A stretch of 64,000 nt of DNA from Melampsora larici-populina 98AG31 (GCF_000204055.1 NW_006768766.1:1294941-1358940); one strand, 5' to 3'; positions 49,315 to 62,356 are shown, counted from the stretch's first letter. The notes: generated from the sequence alone by a model not told the origin. Numbers and translations: made by a program.

Positions 49315-49909
49315 ATGACCATCTCACTCTTAATTTCATCAAGTCATCGATCAATCCAACCATCAAAGGCATGTCGACTACACAACCAATTCAGAATACC
49401 AAAACCTATCATTTCAATTACACCCCTTAGACTTTTCTCTTCATCAATTCCATCAAATTGGAAACCAAGTTAACCAAAAAATAAACCAAATCGATATAAA
49501 CTAAAAACTCATCAAGGTACATCCAAACGATTCTTTGTGACTGGTCATGGTCAATTCAAACGTGTAAGTTTTTGTTTCCTTCTCTTGACTTCGAAACCAA
49601 GAATGTTGATGTTGATTTTGTTTTGTTTTGGTAAAAGTCACAAGCAGGTAAACAACATTTAATCACCGGTACATCTCACATTCGAAAAGAAGAAAGTTGA
49701 AACCTATGATTATAGTCAATAAAACTCATACTACTAAATTAAGGAAACTTTTACCTTGTGTTGGAAAACGAGCTGGGTTTAGAAAATTTAATGAAATCAA
49801 TTCGGTTTGGTGGTCAACAGGTAGATTACAAAAATCAGGAACTGCTTTGGAATCGGCTATTCTACGGGATAAAGAGTTTGAAAAATTAAACTTTCGGATT
49901 CTAGGCTGA
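49315..49909 (+). pseudogene. Mitochondrial ribosomal protein bL35 (mL35), reading frame disrupted
   Basis: The first exon encodes a Ser/Arg-rich, acid-poor mitochondrial presequence (from MTISLLISSSHRS). The bL35 core is plain: KLKTHQGTSKRFFVTGHG, then after an intron at 49564-49637 QAGKQHLITGTSH, then KLKPMIIVNKTHTTKLRKLL. Two defects show. An in-frame TAA (49470-49472) stands between presequence and core; a 48-nt GT-AG intron (49469-49516) would remove it but also delete the conserved KLKTHQ. Later, at CGAAAAGAAG (49683-49692), one base is missing relative to the expected frame. Past the core a tail of about 55 codons ends KLNFRILG. Either this is a recent pseudogene, or an assembly error in an A-rich run affects an essential gene. 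Confidence 0.7.
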
Positions 49910-51172
49910 ATTCGGATTTTATTTCTAGTTCTAGTTTTGTTTGAGTATTGGATTATGGATCTTGAAATGGAAAAAAAAGTTGGATTATAATTTGAAGGTG
50001 ATATCATACATCTTCAGCAATAAAATTATCAGGCAATTGAATTTATATAAATCAAGGGAGGTGAGGTATAAGATTGACTCATAAGAACTTCATTTGGAAC
50101 CATTCATAGTCTGACTTCTGGGAGTTGACAAATCCTAAATATTTTTAAGATAGATTGAACCTTGACATTTAACAGAAAAGGACTAATATTGAATAAACTC
50201 CTTGACATGCCTATCAACATATGCTGGTCCCTTCTGAATCACATCAATGGCCATCTGGCCTAGAAGATGCATTGGCCAAGAATCCCTGCAAAGATGATGT
50301 CAGGGCTCTGGTGTTTTCAATTTACATTCAGCTCACAAAAAAACTCACCTGTAATATTTTTTATACAAAGAATACTCATTTGGGGTACAAACTGTTGGAG
50401 TACTTGATGATGAGAGTGGTTAAACTTGAGATTTATGATTACTGTTTTGATTTCCAATGACAAAGGTAAGATCATGTTGAGCTTGTATAATATTGAGATC
50501 AGCTTGATTGGGTGGAAAACTGACTTCTGAGGTTCTGGAGAAGAAAGCATCATTTCTTATACAATTAGTATCTTCAAGAAAGGCTCTGATATGACCCAAA
50601 TGTGTAAAATCTTGCCTCATATATTGGTCATTGAGAAAGAAAGTCAACTTTTTTCAAATTCTGATGGAACAGAGTTGACTTGAAAAATGTTAGGTGGCTA
50701 ATAATGACCTTTAAAAGGATTCTTAGGGTATGACTTTCATATTCTTACTTTGTACAATTCTTGTTGGAAGTGGTTCTTTGTTGAGCTTAAGCAATATATG
50801 ATTCTCGATGGTATGTACTTTTGCTGGTTCTTGTGCGTGGTTTAACTTTGAAGAGATAACCAAATGAGATGGTCAAAAAGGAAAATATGTTTTGTTGAGG
50901 AATTGTCTTGTGAATTTTCAGGTGGGTATTACTATTATAAATGAGATGTTTAATGTAACATGAACAAGACGAAACTCAAACCTGGTGTTCATCAATGAAT
51001 TTTTTTTTACCAAAACAAACATCAACATTTCTTAGCTCTAAATTGTGGAAATGTATTTATCCTTAGGATACAAGAATCAAGATACTAATTTGATTTCAGA
51101 GTGTACAACATTTCAAGAAGATTGATCAACAAAAGATATTCAAAATAAATGAGTTGATCAAGAAACAAAAAT
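49910..51172. other. Intergenic, no gene recognised
   Basis: AT-rich, scattered frames of 75-93 codons without motifs. The right end probably holds the 3' UTR of the BTB gene that follows. Confidence 0.45.
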
Positions 51173-53180
51173 TCAAGGTTCTTTAAGTAAGTAATTAACA
51201 ACAATGACCGCTTCTTCCTCTGGTAAACATGTAAAAAGAGGAACAAGTTCAGAACCTGAGAATGTGCGCCAATTCTTTTGCATCGATTTATAGGCTGCCA
51301 AACGAAGTTCACGATGTTGCTCAAACAATGGACTTTGTAATTCAGCTATCACAGTACTCTTTTCAAGGGACTCGATGATTTGTTTGTGGCAGATCTCTTT
51401 CAATTCGGGAATAATCAACACTTGATTTGCACAGGATCAAAGTGCGTCAGTAATGCTTTAGAAACCAGGGCTCGAAGAAATACATCAGGCTGAGATTTGC
51501 TTACTATCGGCTAGACGGTATAAACTCTTTGGGCTTGTGAAAGTTTTGCAACCTGTTACATCGGTATGAGTAGTGGAGTGAGCTTTAGCCCAAACAGGCC
51601 AAGAAGTTGGTTGCTTCTTTTTCCCAGTTTTTGCAGCTGTAAGGGAAGTCTCTTGGTAGTATTGTCCGTACGCGGACAGAAGGGGTGCGAAATGCAGAGC
51701 TCTAAGTTTGTGACAGACAAAACAGATCTATAAGAATACGGGAGTGATCACAATCACGTTTTGGATTGAAAATAATCTTTACTGACCCGCATATCGCATA
51801 GTCGATAAATGCTCGATATGTTCGTCGACTACAAGATTACGATGAGTTTTCTACAAGACAAGCATGTAGGTTTAGAAAGCATCACTAACGAGACGTCTTT
51901 CACATGAATAGTTGCTTTGAATGCAGTGTTCTTTTATAACAAATCAGTTCGACTTCATAAATTGCTCAAAGAACCATGAGATCTAAGTACCTTTTCGGGT
52001 TCGAAATCCTCTTCTGAATCAAGATCCCATTCCTCGTCGGAATCGCCACAGTATGTCCTCTCATCATGGTCTGCCGACCTATCCAAATGTTGAGTCTCAG
52101 AATATTCTGGGGAGTGGCCTAGGTGAACCATGAGTCAAAGCGGCGGAGGTATGCAAATTTGTTGAGTAGATAAGTAGAGTAGGATGGAATGAAAGGCTAT
52201 AGACTAACATTTTTCAAAGTATTCAAACTGTCTGAGTACGTTACTATAGACATACAAATGCTTAGGAGTTCCGCTACGTTTTGAATCAAAAACCAAACGA
52301 GTGATATCAATCGAGGGGGATTTAAAAGCTTCAACCATTTTGGCGCGCGTTTGAGCCATCAATCTCCTCAGAGCAATCAACCCTGATCCTGGGTCTTCAC
52401 GAGTCCATACTATTTGGAAGTAAAGCGTCTGAGATCTCGCAAGTCGTGATAAAGCTTAAGTGTTCAATCAGGATTCGTATCTATAGCGTGCAGACTTACA
52501 GTATCAACTGCTTCTTCGAGCAATTTCCTTACGACCATCGGTTTTCCCACAGTGAGAGTCTTCAAATCGAGTGGCTCGCCGTGTAAAGTGGTCATACCCT
52601 GTTGGATGACCTGAACAGCGCTTCCGCGATTTCTGCCGGTAGCAGTTTGAAACTAGATGGCACCCATGTTGTATCAAAATAGTGTTTTGCACGAAGATTA
52701 ACGTCACCTCTATGGAAGGAAACCAAGTGATCGAGTGATGTTCTTAACTGACCTCCCATTTCATGCTCCATCCGGCATACATAGTCCGCACCGAGTCACT
52801 CAGTTCGACAATCAGCTCGTCCGCGTCCACAACCCTTCTCTTTCCCACATTGGTAGTTTCCGTGGTTTCTTTTCTGCGCATATGAAACTCATGAGGACAC
52901 TTTGACTTGAAGATATGCTTTGGTGGGTCTCGATGTGGGTGATGTAAGTGATGCTCATCATAGTCAGTTATGACGGCGATGACACTATCACGCGTCAATT
53001 CGGACATCGGCAGCCAAGAATAACAATTAAATTTGCCTTGAGTCTGGAAGGTCGAAATTAATGGAGTGTGAAAAGAGAGTTTGAAAAGAAAGCAACGGCC
53101 AAGAGATCGCTACTGTGAGTACTTGTTCATCTGAGGTTGATTCTCTGTGTACTCACTGTTACCGTACGGTGCTCAGCCAT
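51173..53180 (-). CDS. BTB/POZ-domain protein, paralogue 1 (intact)
   Basis: Nine exons: 53180-53157, 53043-52753, 52652-52500, 52428-52209, 52118-51991, 51930-51890, 51828-51787, 51701-51505 and 51420-51173. They total 1344 nt (447 aa plus stop). Order: MAEHRTVT and an N-terminal region of about 200 residues with KCPHEFHMR and WSMKWE (perhaps MATH-like; uncertain). The BTB fold then starts at SPSIDITRLVFDSKRSGTPK, has an acidic insert (GDSDEEWDLDSEEDFE), and continues FKATIHVKDVSRRTYRAFID and HFAPL. It closes with SPKSLYRLAD, IPELKEICHKQIIESL and a C-terminal helical part. Fungal BTB proteins of this type dimerise, and some act as substrate adaptors for cullin-3 ubiquitin ligase; the partner here is unknown. 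It shares exon layout and many sites with paralogue 2. Confidence 0.85.
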
Positions 53181-54341
53181 AACTGCCACGATCGAAATGG
53201 ATAGTCCGTCAAGAGTTTCGAAAAAATAAAACAGAGTCCCTAAGTAAAGGCCTGATACGACCAGGTCTGTGGCTGTTGTTAATGACTGAGTTTAACAATC
53301 TCGACAATCTTGACACTGACTAACCAGTACACGCCGGAATGAAAAGTGATAAAGAGATGAAAATGAGAAATGTAGTAAAAAGAATCGGATATCTGACTAG
53401 TTGGCAAATAATGAAGGATTATAAGGGTGGAAGAAGCGAATGGGCTCGCGCTCTGTGATCCTCTTGAGAAGAAAACAGACGATAGCCTTTCATCGAGGAC
53501 AAAGGATACCCTTGCAAGAAAGACAAAGAGAATCTGAGTACATACAGTTCATGAGATCTTGGTAAACAAAATCAAAATGTCTCAAACTTCTTTCAATCTT
53601 GCTGGTGGTTCAACCCCATAATCAATTTACCTTTGTGCGTGCATGCAATTGGACACAAATCCTTTCAATTGATACTTTGACTCTACCGTAACAATCTCGG
53701 CTTTGAGACATCACATTGTGTTGATGGGAGTTCAACTCGGAAATCCCAAGCGGTACGAAAACGCGTCCAAATATAAGTTCTGGTGACTTATGATAAAAAA
53801 ACACCTGTGAGACAATGTACCAAGGGTTAAGAAGGAATTGAAACTAGATCAGACCGGTGAATTTTGTCCAAAGAATCAGAAAATTGAGCGACACCGGTCG
53901 AATCTGTGAAAAGAACCAGACAAAAAAACGTCTCTTCTTGCTTTTTTAACAAGACCTGAATGCAGCCAAAAAAAAAGGGTACACCGTCTCTTTTCTTTTA
54001 CATAACAAGATGTATGTACATAGCCCATACAACGTCTTCTTTTTTTGTCCTTTTTCTCTGTTCGGTGTGAAAAACACTGGGAATGTGTCGATTTTGGGTG
54101 TATTTTTATCATTTTAATCCAATTACCTTGTCACTGACTTCACTCGAGTAGCTCATAGGAATTTTGTTGTGCCGAAAATTGTTCTGAAGGAAGACCTGTT
54201 TCAAGAGATCTTTTGAATGACATGAATAATCAATGAATTGTACATTTTATTTCTCGATAAGTCTGTGTTTGTGTTGGGATATCCATCACAATTTAGCATG
54301 AACACAACAAATGAGTTGACACAGATAATGAAAGCAAAATT
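53181..54341. other. Intergenic between BTB copies
   Basis: About 1.2 kb, promoter side of BTB paralogue 1 and downstream of the BTB remnant. No gene recognised. Confidence 0.45.
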
Positions 54342-54768
54342 TTAGGAAGAAAGACGCATAAGTGTATGTTCTACAAGTGCTACAACAGGAGACACCTCCT
54401 CTTGCGAGAGAAGTGCGATAAATGTGATAAGTTCAGATTTGGTGAGTGAATTCCAGTTCTTGCGGACCAATTTATAGGCATCCACACGAAGTTCATCGTG
54501 CTGTTCAAAAAAGCGGGCTCTGGATTTCAGGGATCAAATTTCTTACACAGTGAGTCAATGATTTGCTTGCGACATATCTCTTTGAGTTCGCGGAATATCA
54601 ACGCTTGATTCTATCAAAAAAATGTACGTCAGGGATCCTTCATATAAACTCACTGCTCAAAGCAACATGTGATGTTGAAATTCACTTACTATTGGCCAGG
54701 CGGTACATACTCTTTGGACTGGAGCATAGGCATTTCAACTTTGACCACTTTAGCCCTTGATATTCAAA
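54342..54768 (-). pseudogene. BTB-family remnant, 3' end only
   Basis: Homologous to the last two exons of the flanking BTB genes. SPKSMYRLAN lies near 54720, then after an intron position ELKEICRKQIIDSL, then remains of the EIQSPLFEQHDELRVDAYK region, ending KNWNSLTKSELITF and a TAA at 54342-54344. A run of six T (near 54510 on the complementary strand) and another indel shift the frame, giving internal stops. No 5' exons were found upstream. It is therefore a truncated, frameshifted copy that shows the family was once larger here. Confidence 0.8.
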
Positions 54769-56998
54769 CAAGATAAACCACACTCTTACTGATTGAGAAA
54801 CAGTGCTAAGTCATGCACTCTTGACTGAAAATATAAGTCAAGTATTATTACGAATAGAATCAGTGTCCCATTTTGGCAAGCCGTCCCCCAGGTTTGCAAA
54901 TTTCCAATGGAAAGTTTAATCCTGAGAAGCATATACAAACCCGAGTTTCATACTAATTGTGTCAAGGAAGGAAATGAAGCACAATTCACAGCATACCATG
55001 AGACATCCAGACCTGATCCAAGCAGTGCATATTTTGTGACAGAATCATCTTGATGGTAACAGGCAAAACAAGAGTCACTAGCAGAGATATTATCAAAATC
55101 AAAGATGATTAGAATGATTTCATACCATCTCTTTTGGAAACCATGACAGATATGCTACAAATCACAAAGAATCTATGCTTCAGTATGTTGGTGCAGCATA
55201 AAGCATTAAAAAAAGGCAAGTCCCCCTAGTCATGCTTCCACACTCAAATTTTTGAATCTTGAGGTATCACCAAGTGATTCTGGCAGCATGGTCCAAACCC
55301 AAGGAGCACTTTCTGAGGCTTATGTCCAGTGGGACCAGGCTATCACAGGACAGAAGTTCCACAAGACACAGAATTTTTGACTGATGTAGGCTTTTGCCCG
55401 ACCCCCACAAGTCCAGGGACTTGCTTACTTTTAATCTAGAAAGGTTGGAAGTCAGGATGAGTTTTGGCTAAACAATCATAAGGGATTGTGGGAAAGTGCT
55501 TTGGAAAAGGAGGGAAGTTCCAGGAAGGCGGTGGGGAACAGTTCTAGACTGTTATATGTTGAAGTTCCCAACTAATTCACCCTCACATATCTCAGCTCTG
55601 GTCTTTGAGCCAAGATGAGCATGGAGGTGAATTTGAAAACATTTTACTGCACCTATAGCCTGGTCTATGCTGCACTGCTACCACGAGTTTACAAATTCAA
55701 TCCAACACTTTAATCAGGTTCAAACAGATACTCATATTTTCAAAGACTTACAAGGTTTTCTTATGAGAAGATGCACAAAAAATATGAGTAAGTCAAAGGA
55801 TTCAAAAATCTCATTGGAACCACAGAAATCTGTGGTCAAAAGATCCATCAGAAGATAGCTTGTATTGTACATTTTTACCCACGTCTTTGAGCACATCGGT
55901 ATTTAATCCATAAATGAATGAATGACACAAGAAGCACAAAACATCAAGATAGAATGATAGGATACTTTCATTTTTGACCAAAATTTAGTCTTGTAAACAA
56001 GAATTATCTCTTTGATCTTGCAATGTGAGAGCTAATTTGTTTGAGTAAGGATAAATTATGAACCTTACTTTTCACGGGAAGGTTAAGTTCAGCTTGTGAT
56101 ACTTTTCCCTCTCCAACACTAGAACATTTTGGAGTAAAAGAAGTACAACACAACTGCAAAGTTGAAAGCCACATCTGAAAAGCACCTGCTCCCATGAGTT
56201 TTTTGAAGAATCTCAAATTTTACTCTGCTGGAGGGCCAAGGGAGGTGAAATTGTACATAATCTTTGTGCAGACTTGAGACTCCTAACTATTTTTTCAACT
56301 TTTACAACCAATTATTGGTTTTGGCATGTTTGTAACTTTGAGCAAACATATCCCTTGCCCATTAGTGAGCTTCTGACTTTAACATGGACATGCTGTGTAA
56401 TAGTTACAGTTCAATCTGAACAAACAAAACAGAACACAAACAAGGTGGTCTTGGTAAGAAGGGGTCCCACATGTCCCTAACTCAGTGCCATAGTGATACA
56501 GCTACAAATGAATCACAATAGCATATTGGGCATTGACTTAGATCTTCCTCCTCTGCTCATATGACTGTCTGAAGTGGTATCCATTGAAGTTTTTTCCATT
56601 GGGATCCTTAACTCCTTGAAACTTTTTCTTCCAATTGATCTTTTTCTTTTTATCATTCATACATTGAATATTCAACATCTAAATTGATCGCTGTTGCAAG
56701 TTCCCTTTTATGTGAACCTACTCATTCATGATTTATCTGACCAGTGATGATAGATACACATCAAGTGTTAATATTTTCAGTTTTCTTAAAAGCCAAGTAC
56801 AGATGTAGATACGGGGTTTCTTTTGATTATCTATAACTGTCTTTAATTACCTTGTCACTAGCTTTGATTGAGAATTAACAAAGAGGAATGTACATATATA
56901 CATAGAGATTTTTTTCAACAAGAATTGCGCTTGTGTCAGGATACCTCTAAGAAACCAGAATTTGAAACAAAAGGGTGAATGTCAAAATAAAAGTAATT
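54769..56998. other. Intergenic, no gene recognised
   Basis: About 2.2 kb. Short frames only, no terminal repeats with target duplications found. Confidence 0.4.
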
Positions 56999-59150
56999 TC
57001 AGGGAGAAATATGCATGAGGATGTGTTGGTCAACAAGAGTGGCCTCCTCTTGTGACAGATGTGTGATAAGTGATATACGATCAGAGCTGGTGAGTAACTT
57101 CCAGTTTTTGCGTATAAATTTATAGGCATCCACACGAAGTTCCTGGTGCTGCTCAAAAACTGGGCTTTGGATTTCGGTGGTTACATTCTTCACATCTAGA
57201 GACGCAACAATTTGCTTCTGACATATAGCTTTAAGTTCAGAAATGATTAGCACTGTTTTCATCAAATCAATTGTGCATCAGAGATCCTTCAAAAGTCATG
57301 TTATATCACCCCACTTAGAATATTGAGATCTACTTACTATCGGCCAGACGGTACATGCTCTTTGGGCTTGTGAGAGTCTTGAATCCGGCTACAGCGGTGT
57401 AAGAGGTGCTGTGAGCGTTGGCCCACTCAGACCAAGGAGTACAATTCTCGTCGTCAGAAGATTCTTCCTTCTCTGAAGACTCTTCTTTCTCTGGAGGCTC
57501 TTCCTTCTCTGAATCTTCATCCATCTTTGAATCTTTGTCTGTCCCAGAAGACTCAGAAGATTGTTCAATTCCTGGGCCTTCGACAGCCTGCTTTTTGCAG
57601 TACTCTTGATATGTAGATCGCAGAGGCGCAAAGTAAAGAGCTCTAGTTTCAAAACAAAAGATCAGTTTTGCGAGTTGGATTGCAATGTTCATCCTCACAT
57701 TGTGCTGGAAGTAATAAGTTCACTGACCCGCAGACTGCATAGTCTATAAAGGCTTTATACGTTCGTCGACTGAGGTATTGAAATGAGTTTCCTACAAAAG
57801 GAGTGCATAAATGAGAAGAGCGTCACTGACGCGGTGTCTGCAACATGGATAGTCGCTTTGAAGGTAACATTCTACTATCACAGATCAGTTGATCTACTTC
57901 GCACATGATCTGTAATGAATCACTGAAAATTCCATGAGATCTGATTAGGTACCTTCTGTGGTCCAAAATCATCGGGTTCACTATCCCATTCATCGTCGGA
58001 ATCGCCACAGCCTATCCCGTCACTGAGATGTCCCGTCCCATCCAATTCAAGCAACGGTTCATCCACACCTTGAGTCTCAGAATATTCTGGCGAATGGCCT
58101 GGGTAAGCTCACAACAAGCCAGGTAAGTGACCTGCTTATATGTATAAGATAGGACAGACAGCTAAGACTGACATTTTTGGAAGTATTCGAACTGTGTAAG
58201 TATGTGACTTGCGACATACAAATTTTTCACGGTTCCACTGCGCTTGCAACGAAAAACTAAACGAGTGATATCAATCGAGGGGCGGCTGAAAGTGTCAATC
58301 ACTGTTTTGCGCATCCGCGCCATTGCTCTTCTCGCATCATCCAACTCGCATTGAGTACTATGCAACCTCGACGCTGCATCTTCACAGGACCAGGATGCTA
58401 CAAAGTGGAGTTCGCCCTGTGATTGCAAGTCGTGTTAAACTTTCAGTGTTCCGCACGGAGTCGCTAGCGTACCGTGCATACTTGCCTTGGAACCTGGTAC
58501 TTCGAGCTGTTTCTTGACGTCCATTGTTTTGGCCACGGTGATAGTCTTCCACTTGAATGGGTCGCTGTGCCAAGCGAGCCGACCCCTTGTAATGACTAGA
58601 TTTTTTTCTTCGCGAAAAAATGAAAACTGGGTGTTTCCCACGTTTTGTCAAGGTTGTGATTTGCAAGGATATCAATGTCACCTCCATGAAAAAATCTGGG
58701 GATTACAGCAAAGATCTGAACTGACATTCCAACTCATGCTCCATCCGGTATACATTGTGCAGACAGAATCACTCAGATGGATAATCAATTCGTCTGTACC
58801 ATGTATGTTTCCTGTGACCGGGAGTGATTGTGCAGTCGGCGGCGGGTCCGACAACTTGATAGTCTTTTGTCTGTGCAGGCTGAATTCATGAGGACACTTT
58901 GATTCATAGCGTTGCTCTGGCGGGTCGCGAAGTGAGTCGTGCACGTGATGTTTGTCCAGTAGATTGCAGACCCCCACAATTCTGTTAGGCGTCTCGGATT
59001 TCCATAGTCCATCAGGACAAGAAAAGTCAACTTGAGTCTGGAGATTTGAGAAAGCATCAATAATGTAAGCAGAGTTTGAGGCATTAGTACTGGTTGTAGT
59101 AATTTGTAGAGGGAATCTCTACTGACTGTCACCGTGCGTTTCTCAACCAT
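56999..59150 (-). CDS. BTB/POZ-domain protein, paralogue 2 (intact)
   Basis: Nine-exon layout as in paralogue 1, from MVEKRTVT (59150) to a stop at 56999; roughly 500 aa. Shared blocks: KCPHEFSLHRQ, DELIIHLSDSVCTMYTGWSM, PSIDITRLVFRCKRSGTVKN, GCGDSDDEWDSEPDD, FKATIHVADTA, RRTYKAFIDYAVCG, YFAPLRSTYQEY, SPKSMYRLADS and a last exon with ISELKAICQKQIVASL. Between YQEY and the SPKSMYRL helix it carries an extra acidic tandem repeat (KEEPPEKEESSEKEESS, coded at about 57450-57530) absent from paralogue 1. The intron after 58494 starts with GC (GCAAGT). The first introns match paralogue 1 in place and phase, so the two come from one ancestor by tandem duplication. Function is as for paralogue 1. Confidence 0.83.
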
Positions 59151-59543
59151 AGCTGCCACAATCGAAATGAGTAGCTTTCTGATACGGAATCTCTGAGTTC
59201 TTGCAATCAAGTTTGTTGGTAGGAATTGAGCTGGAGGTAATTTAAATTTTCTTCCAAGTTCATATGTACATACATACTGCGACTATCTGTAGCTAGGATC
59301 TTCACCCGGGCCGCAGTTTCTCGGGCCGCCCGGCGGGCGGGCCGGGCTAAGCCCGAATTGCCTTCAAAAGGGATGAGGCCCCGGAGCGCTTCGCATTCCG
59401 GCCCGTCGACGGGCTAGCCCGGGGACAAAATGTCCAAATATGTGTTCAGAAAGCGTGATTCATTTCTTTTTTCAGCACAACTCATGTATTTTTTCAGGCT
59501 GAAATACAAGCAAACATATATAACAAAGTTTTGTAAGTAGAAT

Positions 59544-62356
59544 TTAAGTAGTTTTGATTGAGTGAAATAAGGCCATCTTGTCCCAGCTTTTGAGGCAAAT
59601 TGATGCCTCAAAATTCAATTCATCCATAGTGGCCTGTTCATCTGTCCACACTCTCCTGCCAGCATAAAATGACTGTTCCGAGGGTGTACTGGTAGCAGGA
59701 ATAGAAAAGTATGCTGAAGCCACCCTTGCCAAAATAGGAAATTCACCTGCGTGAAGTCCCCAATATTCCAAAGGAGCAACAGTTTTGTTGGCACATCCAC
59801 TGGATCAATATATCTCGACTTCTTCTTCAACCGTGAACTTTTTTTACGTGAGATGAAACAATTTGGACCATCTTCTTCAAGCTCTGAATCAGGATCTTCA
59901 AAAGATTTGTGTGGTTATTGCTGAAAAGTGGCAGCCTCCTTGATAAATTTTGATCACAATTCCTGTTGGTCATACAAACCAGCCATCTCTATTGTTGATG
60001 CTGACAATTTGAGGAGTTTGCTTCGAGGATCAAGAATGTTGGCAAACAGATAGATGGGCTTTTTGAGCGCAGCTTCATGGACTCCTGGAGCTTGATCCTC
60101 ATAGGACCAATCACAGCTTGAAGTGGTTTGTTTGTGTTGCCTTGCCTGCTCTGTGGACGATCATAACCAGTTTTGTAAGCAATATGTAAAACATGAATGA
60201 AAAGTTAAAAGAACAAACCTTGTCCAATTTTTCCAATATCCACAAATAAACTGGTGCAGCGTCAGCAGTTGTTGGGTATTGAGAACCCAATAATATCTTA
60301 GTTGCTGTGTTGAGTGGCGTAAGAAAGTCAACAAGGTGGGAAACTAAATCCCATTTGCTTTCAGTGAGAGCAAACTTGGCGTAATCACAATTGTGTTTGG
60401 TTCAAAAACCAATTGCAGCCCTGAGTCGGTAAGATCACGTGTGAGGTTCACAATCAGAGTTCCAATGTGTATCAACCCGTTGGATAAGTTGAAGATGATC
60501 CTTTGGTGGGAGCATTCCCTTAACAAGAAGTGAAAAAGATTCCACATGTTGTGGAGATGCTTCAACATAGTTTGTAAAAGCAATCAAACGAGATAGAGCG
60601 CTACTGATTTGATTGGTGTCTTTATTGAGCCAAGCAGCAAGTGCAGGTGGAATTGACGGAGTTTTGTCACCTAGTTTCTTGGAGAGAACATGGAGGCCAG
60701 CTTTAGCAACCAGGTTAATGACATGTGTGATACATCCAAGGAGATGTATGTCTGCCTTGAATTGGGGAACTGCTGCTTCCAAATGTCTTCCCATGACAGT
60801 GTTAACAGACATATTATCGGCAGTGAGACAAAAGAGCTTATCAACCAAATCATACATTTTCAATGTTTCAATTACATTTTCACATAGATTCTCCCCAGTA
60901 TGTGACCCTTTGATCATCTTCATCACAATGATTGCTTCACACAGCTTGAAGTCCTTTGAAAACCAGTGAGCAGTGACTCCAAAAATCAATTTATTATGCT
61001 GACTCCAGCTGTCGCAAGTAAAATTGATGTGTGAAATGTCCTTGAGGCAATGAGTAAGTAAACGTTGAACTTTGATGAATTGAGCCTTGAGGGTATCAGT
61101 CAAGGTAGTATGACCAAAAAAGTACGGCTGAATGTGTGGATTGACCAGCAAGAAAGTGTTCCTGAACTCCTCAGATTCAAAGAGCAAGAATGGAAGTTCC
61201 TCATTGACAATGAGACATAAAATTGCAGACCACAAGGTTGAATTCAAGAGCTTATCATTCTGGGATGAAGTATAATACAAAGAGAAAGAAATCAGATGAG
61301 AAATAAATATTGGGCACTAGGAGGATGCTTCTAGAGACGAGAATTGGTTACAGAGCCAAGTGACGTAGCTTGACAAAATGATGAAAAAGCCAACTCACGT
61401 TACGATGATCACTCTCACGTGTAATCTTACTAATAACTCTCATTACCTTTTTACAGTGATGAGCTCTTTACCTATGCTATATAGAACCCTCCAAGTGGAT
61501 TTTCGGACTCTTGTTCCCACTTCTTTATCTCAAAGGTTTTTTAGTACCTTCTGAATTACTCGATCTCATTCTCTTTTAGTTGTTCATTTTTCCTAGATCT
61601 TCTGATCCATCTAAAAAGATTTTTTCGACCCACCTCTCCTCTCCCTTTTTTATGAGATTGTACTTTTTAGTTCCGCCCCATAGCGGACCTTTTTATTGCC
61701 TTTGAGTCAGTTGTACTTTTCTAGGACACTATCCTGTATAGTTTTATCCTTTACATTGCAACTAGGGCTCCTGCCCCGATTCAAGCTAAACACCTCTATC
61801 ATGAGTTTTAGCTAGAATCACCCAGGCTCCATACCTATTCTGTACAAATCAGGTGGGAGGCACTTACCGGAGCAATTTGGCCCGCTGTAAGGTACTTGCG
61901 CATATCAACCGCTCCTTCTTCAATGTGGGAATCTTTGTCAAGGCCGTGTTTGAGCAAGTGTTGACTCATAGATTTTGTACTTTGAGTTGAATCAACTTTA
62001 TAGTTGCTTCCACACTCCTTACCAGGCTCAACTTCAAACGTGCAAACTGTCCTGTTCTTGTTTTCCTTGGTGAGTGGATTGACAATTGATTCAATCTTGA
62101 AGTATTTCCACACCCAGGACATTTTGCTGCCTGTTCTAGAGTTGATTTGATTAGTTATCTTGGAGCAATTGGAGCTGGTTGATTTGACAGTGACACTGAT
62201 AGTGTTAGGAGGATGAGAGGAATCCAATTTGGCTTCAGATAACATGATTGCTGTTTGTGAGGTACTTTCTTTTGTATTCAAGAGACAGCTTTGCTTGGTT
62301 TTCAAGGTGAGAGGGCTGGAGGCGCCTCTCTTCCTGGTTGATTCCATCATAAACAC
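59544..62356 (-). pseudogene. hAT transposase, frameshifted
   Basis: The BED region is at 62356-61862 (WVWKYF, Cys pairs, then SMSQHLLKHG). The catalytic core is in 61262-60440: NFTCDSWSQ (first Asp), CLTADNMSVN (second Asp), GCITHVINLVAKAGL and RVDTHWNS. Near 60440 the frame breaks; the downstream block KFALTESKWDLVSHLVDFL to LDK is in another frame. After an intron (about 60219-60155) NILDPRSKLLKLSAST is readable but a TGA follows EL. The dimerisation end (EYWGLHAGEFPILARVA...TPSEQSF) is at 59771-59544. The first intron (61862-61263) is about 600 bp where the intact hAT has 73, so an insertion is likely there. Confidence 0.85.
61290..61840. other. Extra block inside the first intron of the defective hAT transposase
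   Basis: About 500 bp with no counterpart in the intact hAT element. On the plus strand it has a CTATATAGAACCC box followed by a long pyrimidine-rich stretch. That could suit a solo LTR in plus orientation, but I could not define termini or a target duplication. Confidence 0.3.

Noticed and set aside
52747..53043. MATH domain in the N-terminal part of the BTB proteins
   Set aside because: Order and a few aromatic/charged positions are suggestive, but I cannot see enough of the fold's signature to call it.
55186..55680. Possible inverted-repeat element with GCAGCATA-type ends
   Set aside because: Only about 10 bp match and no target duplication is present, so it is not distinguishable from chance.
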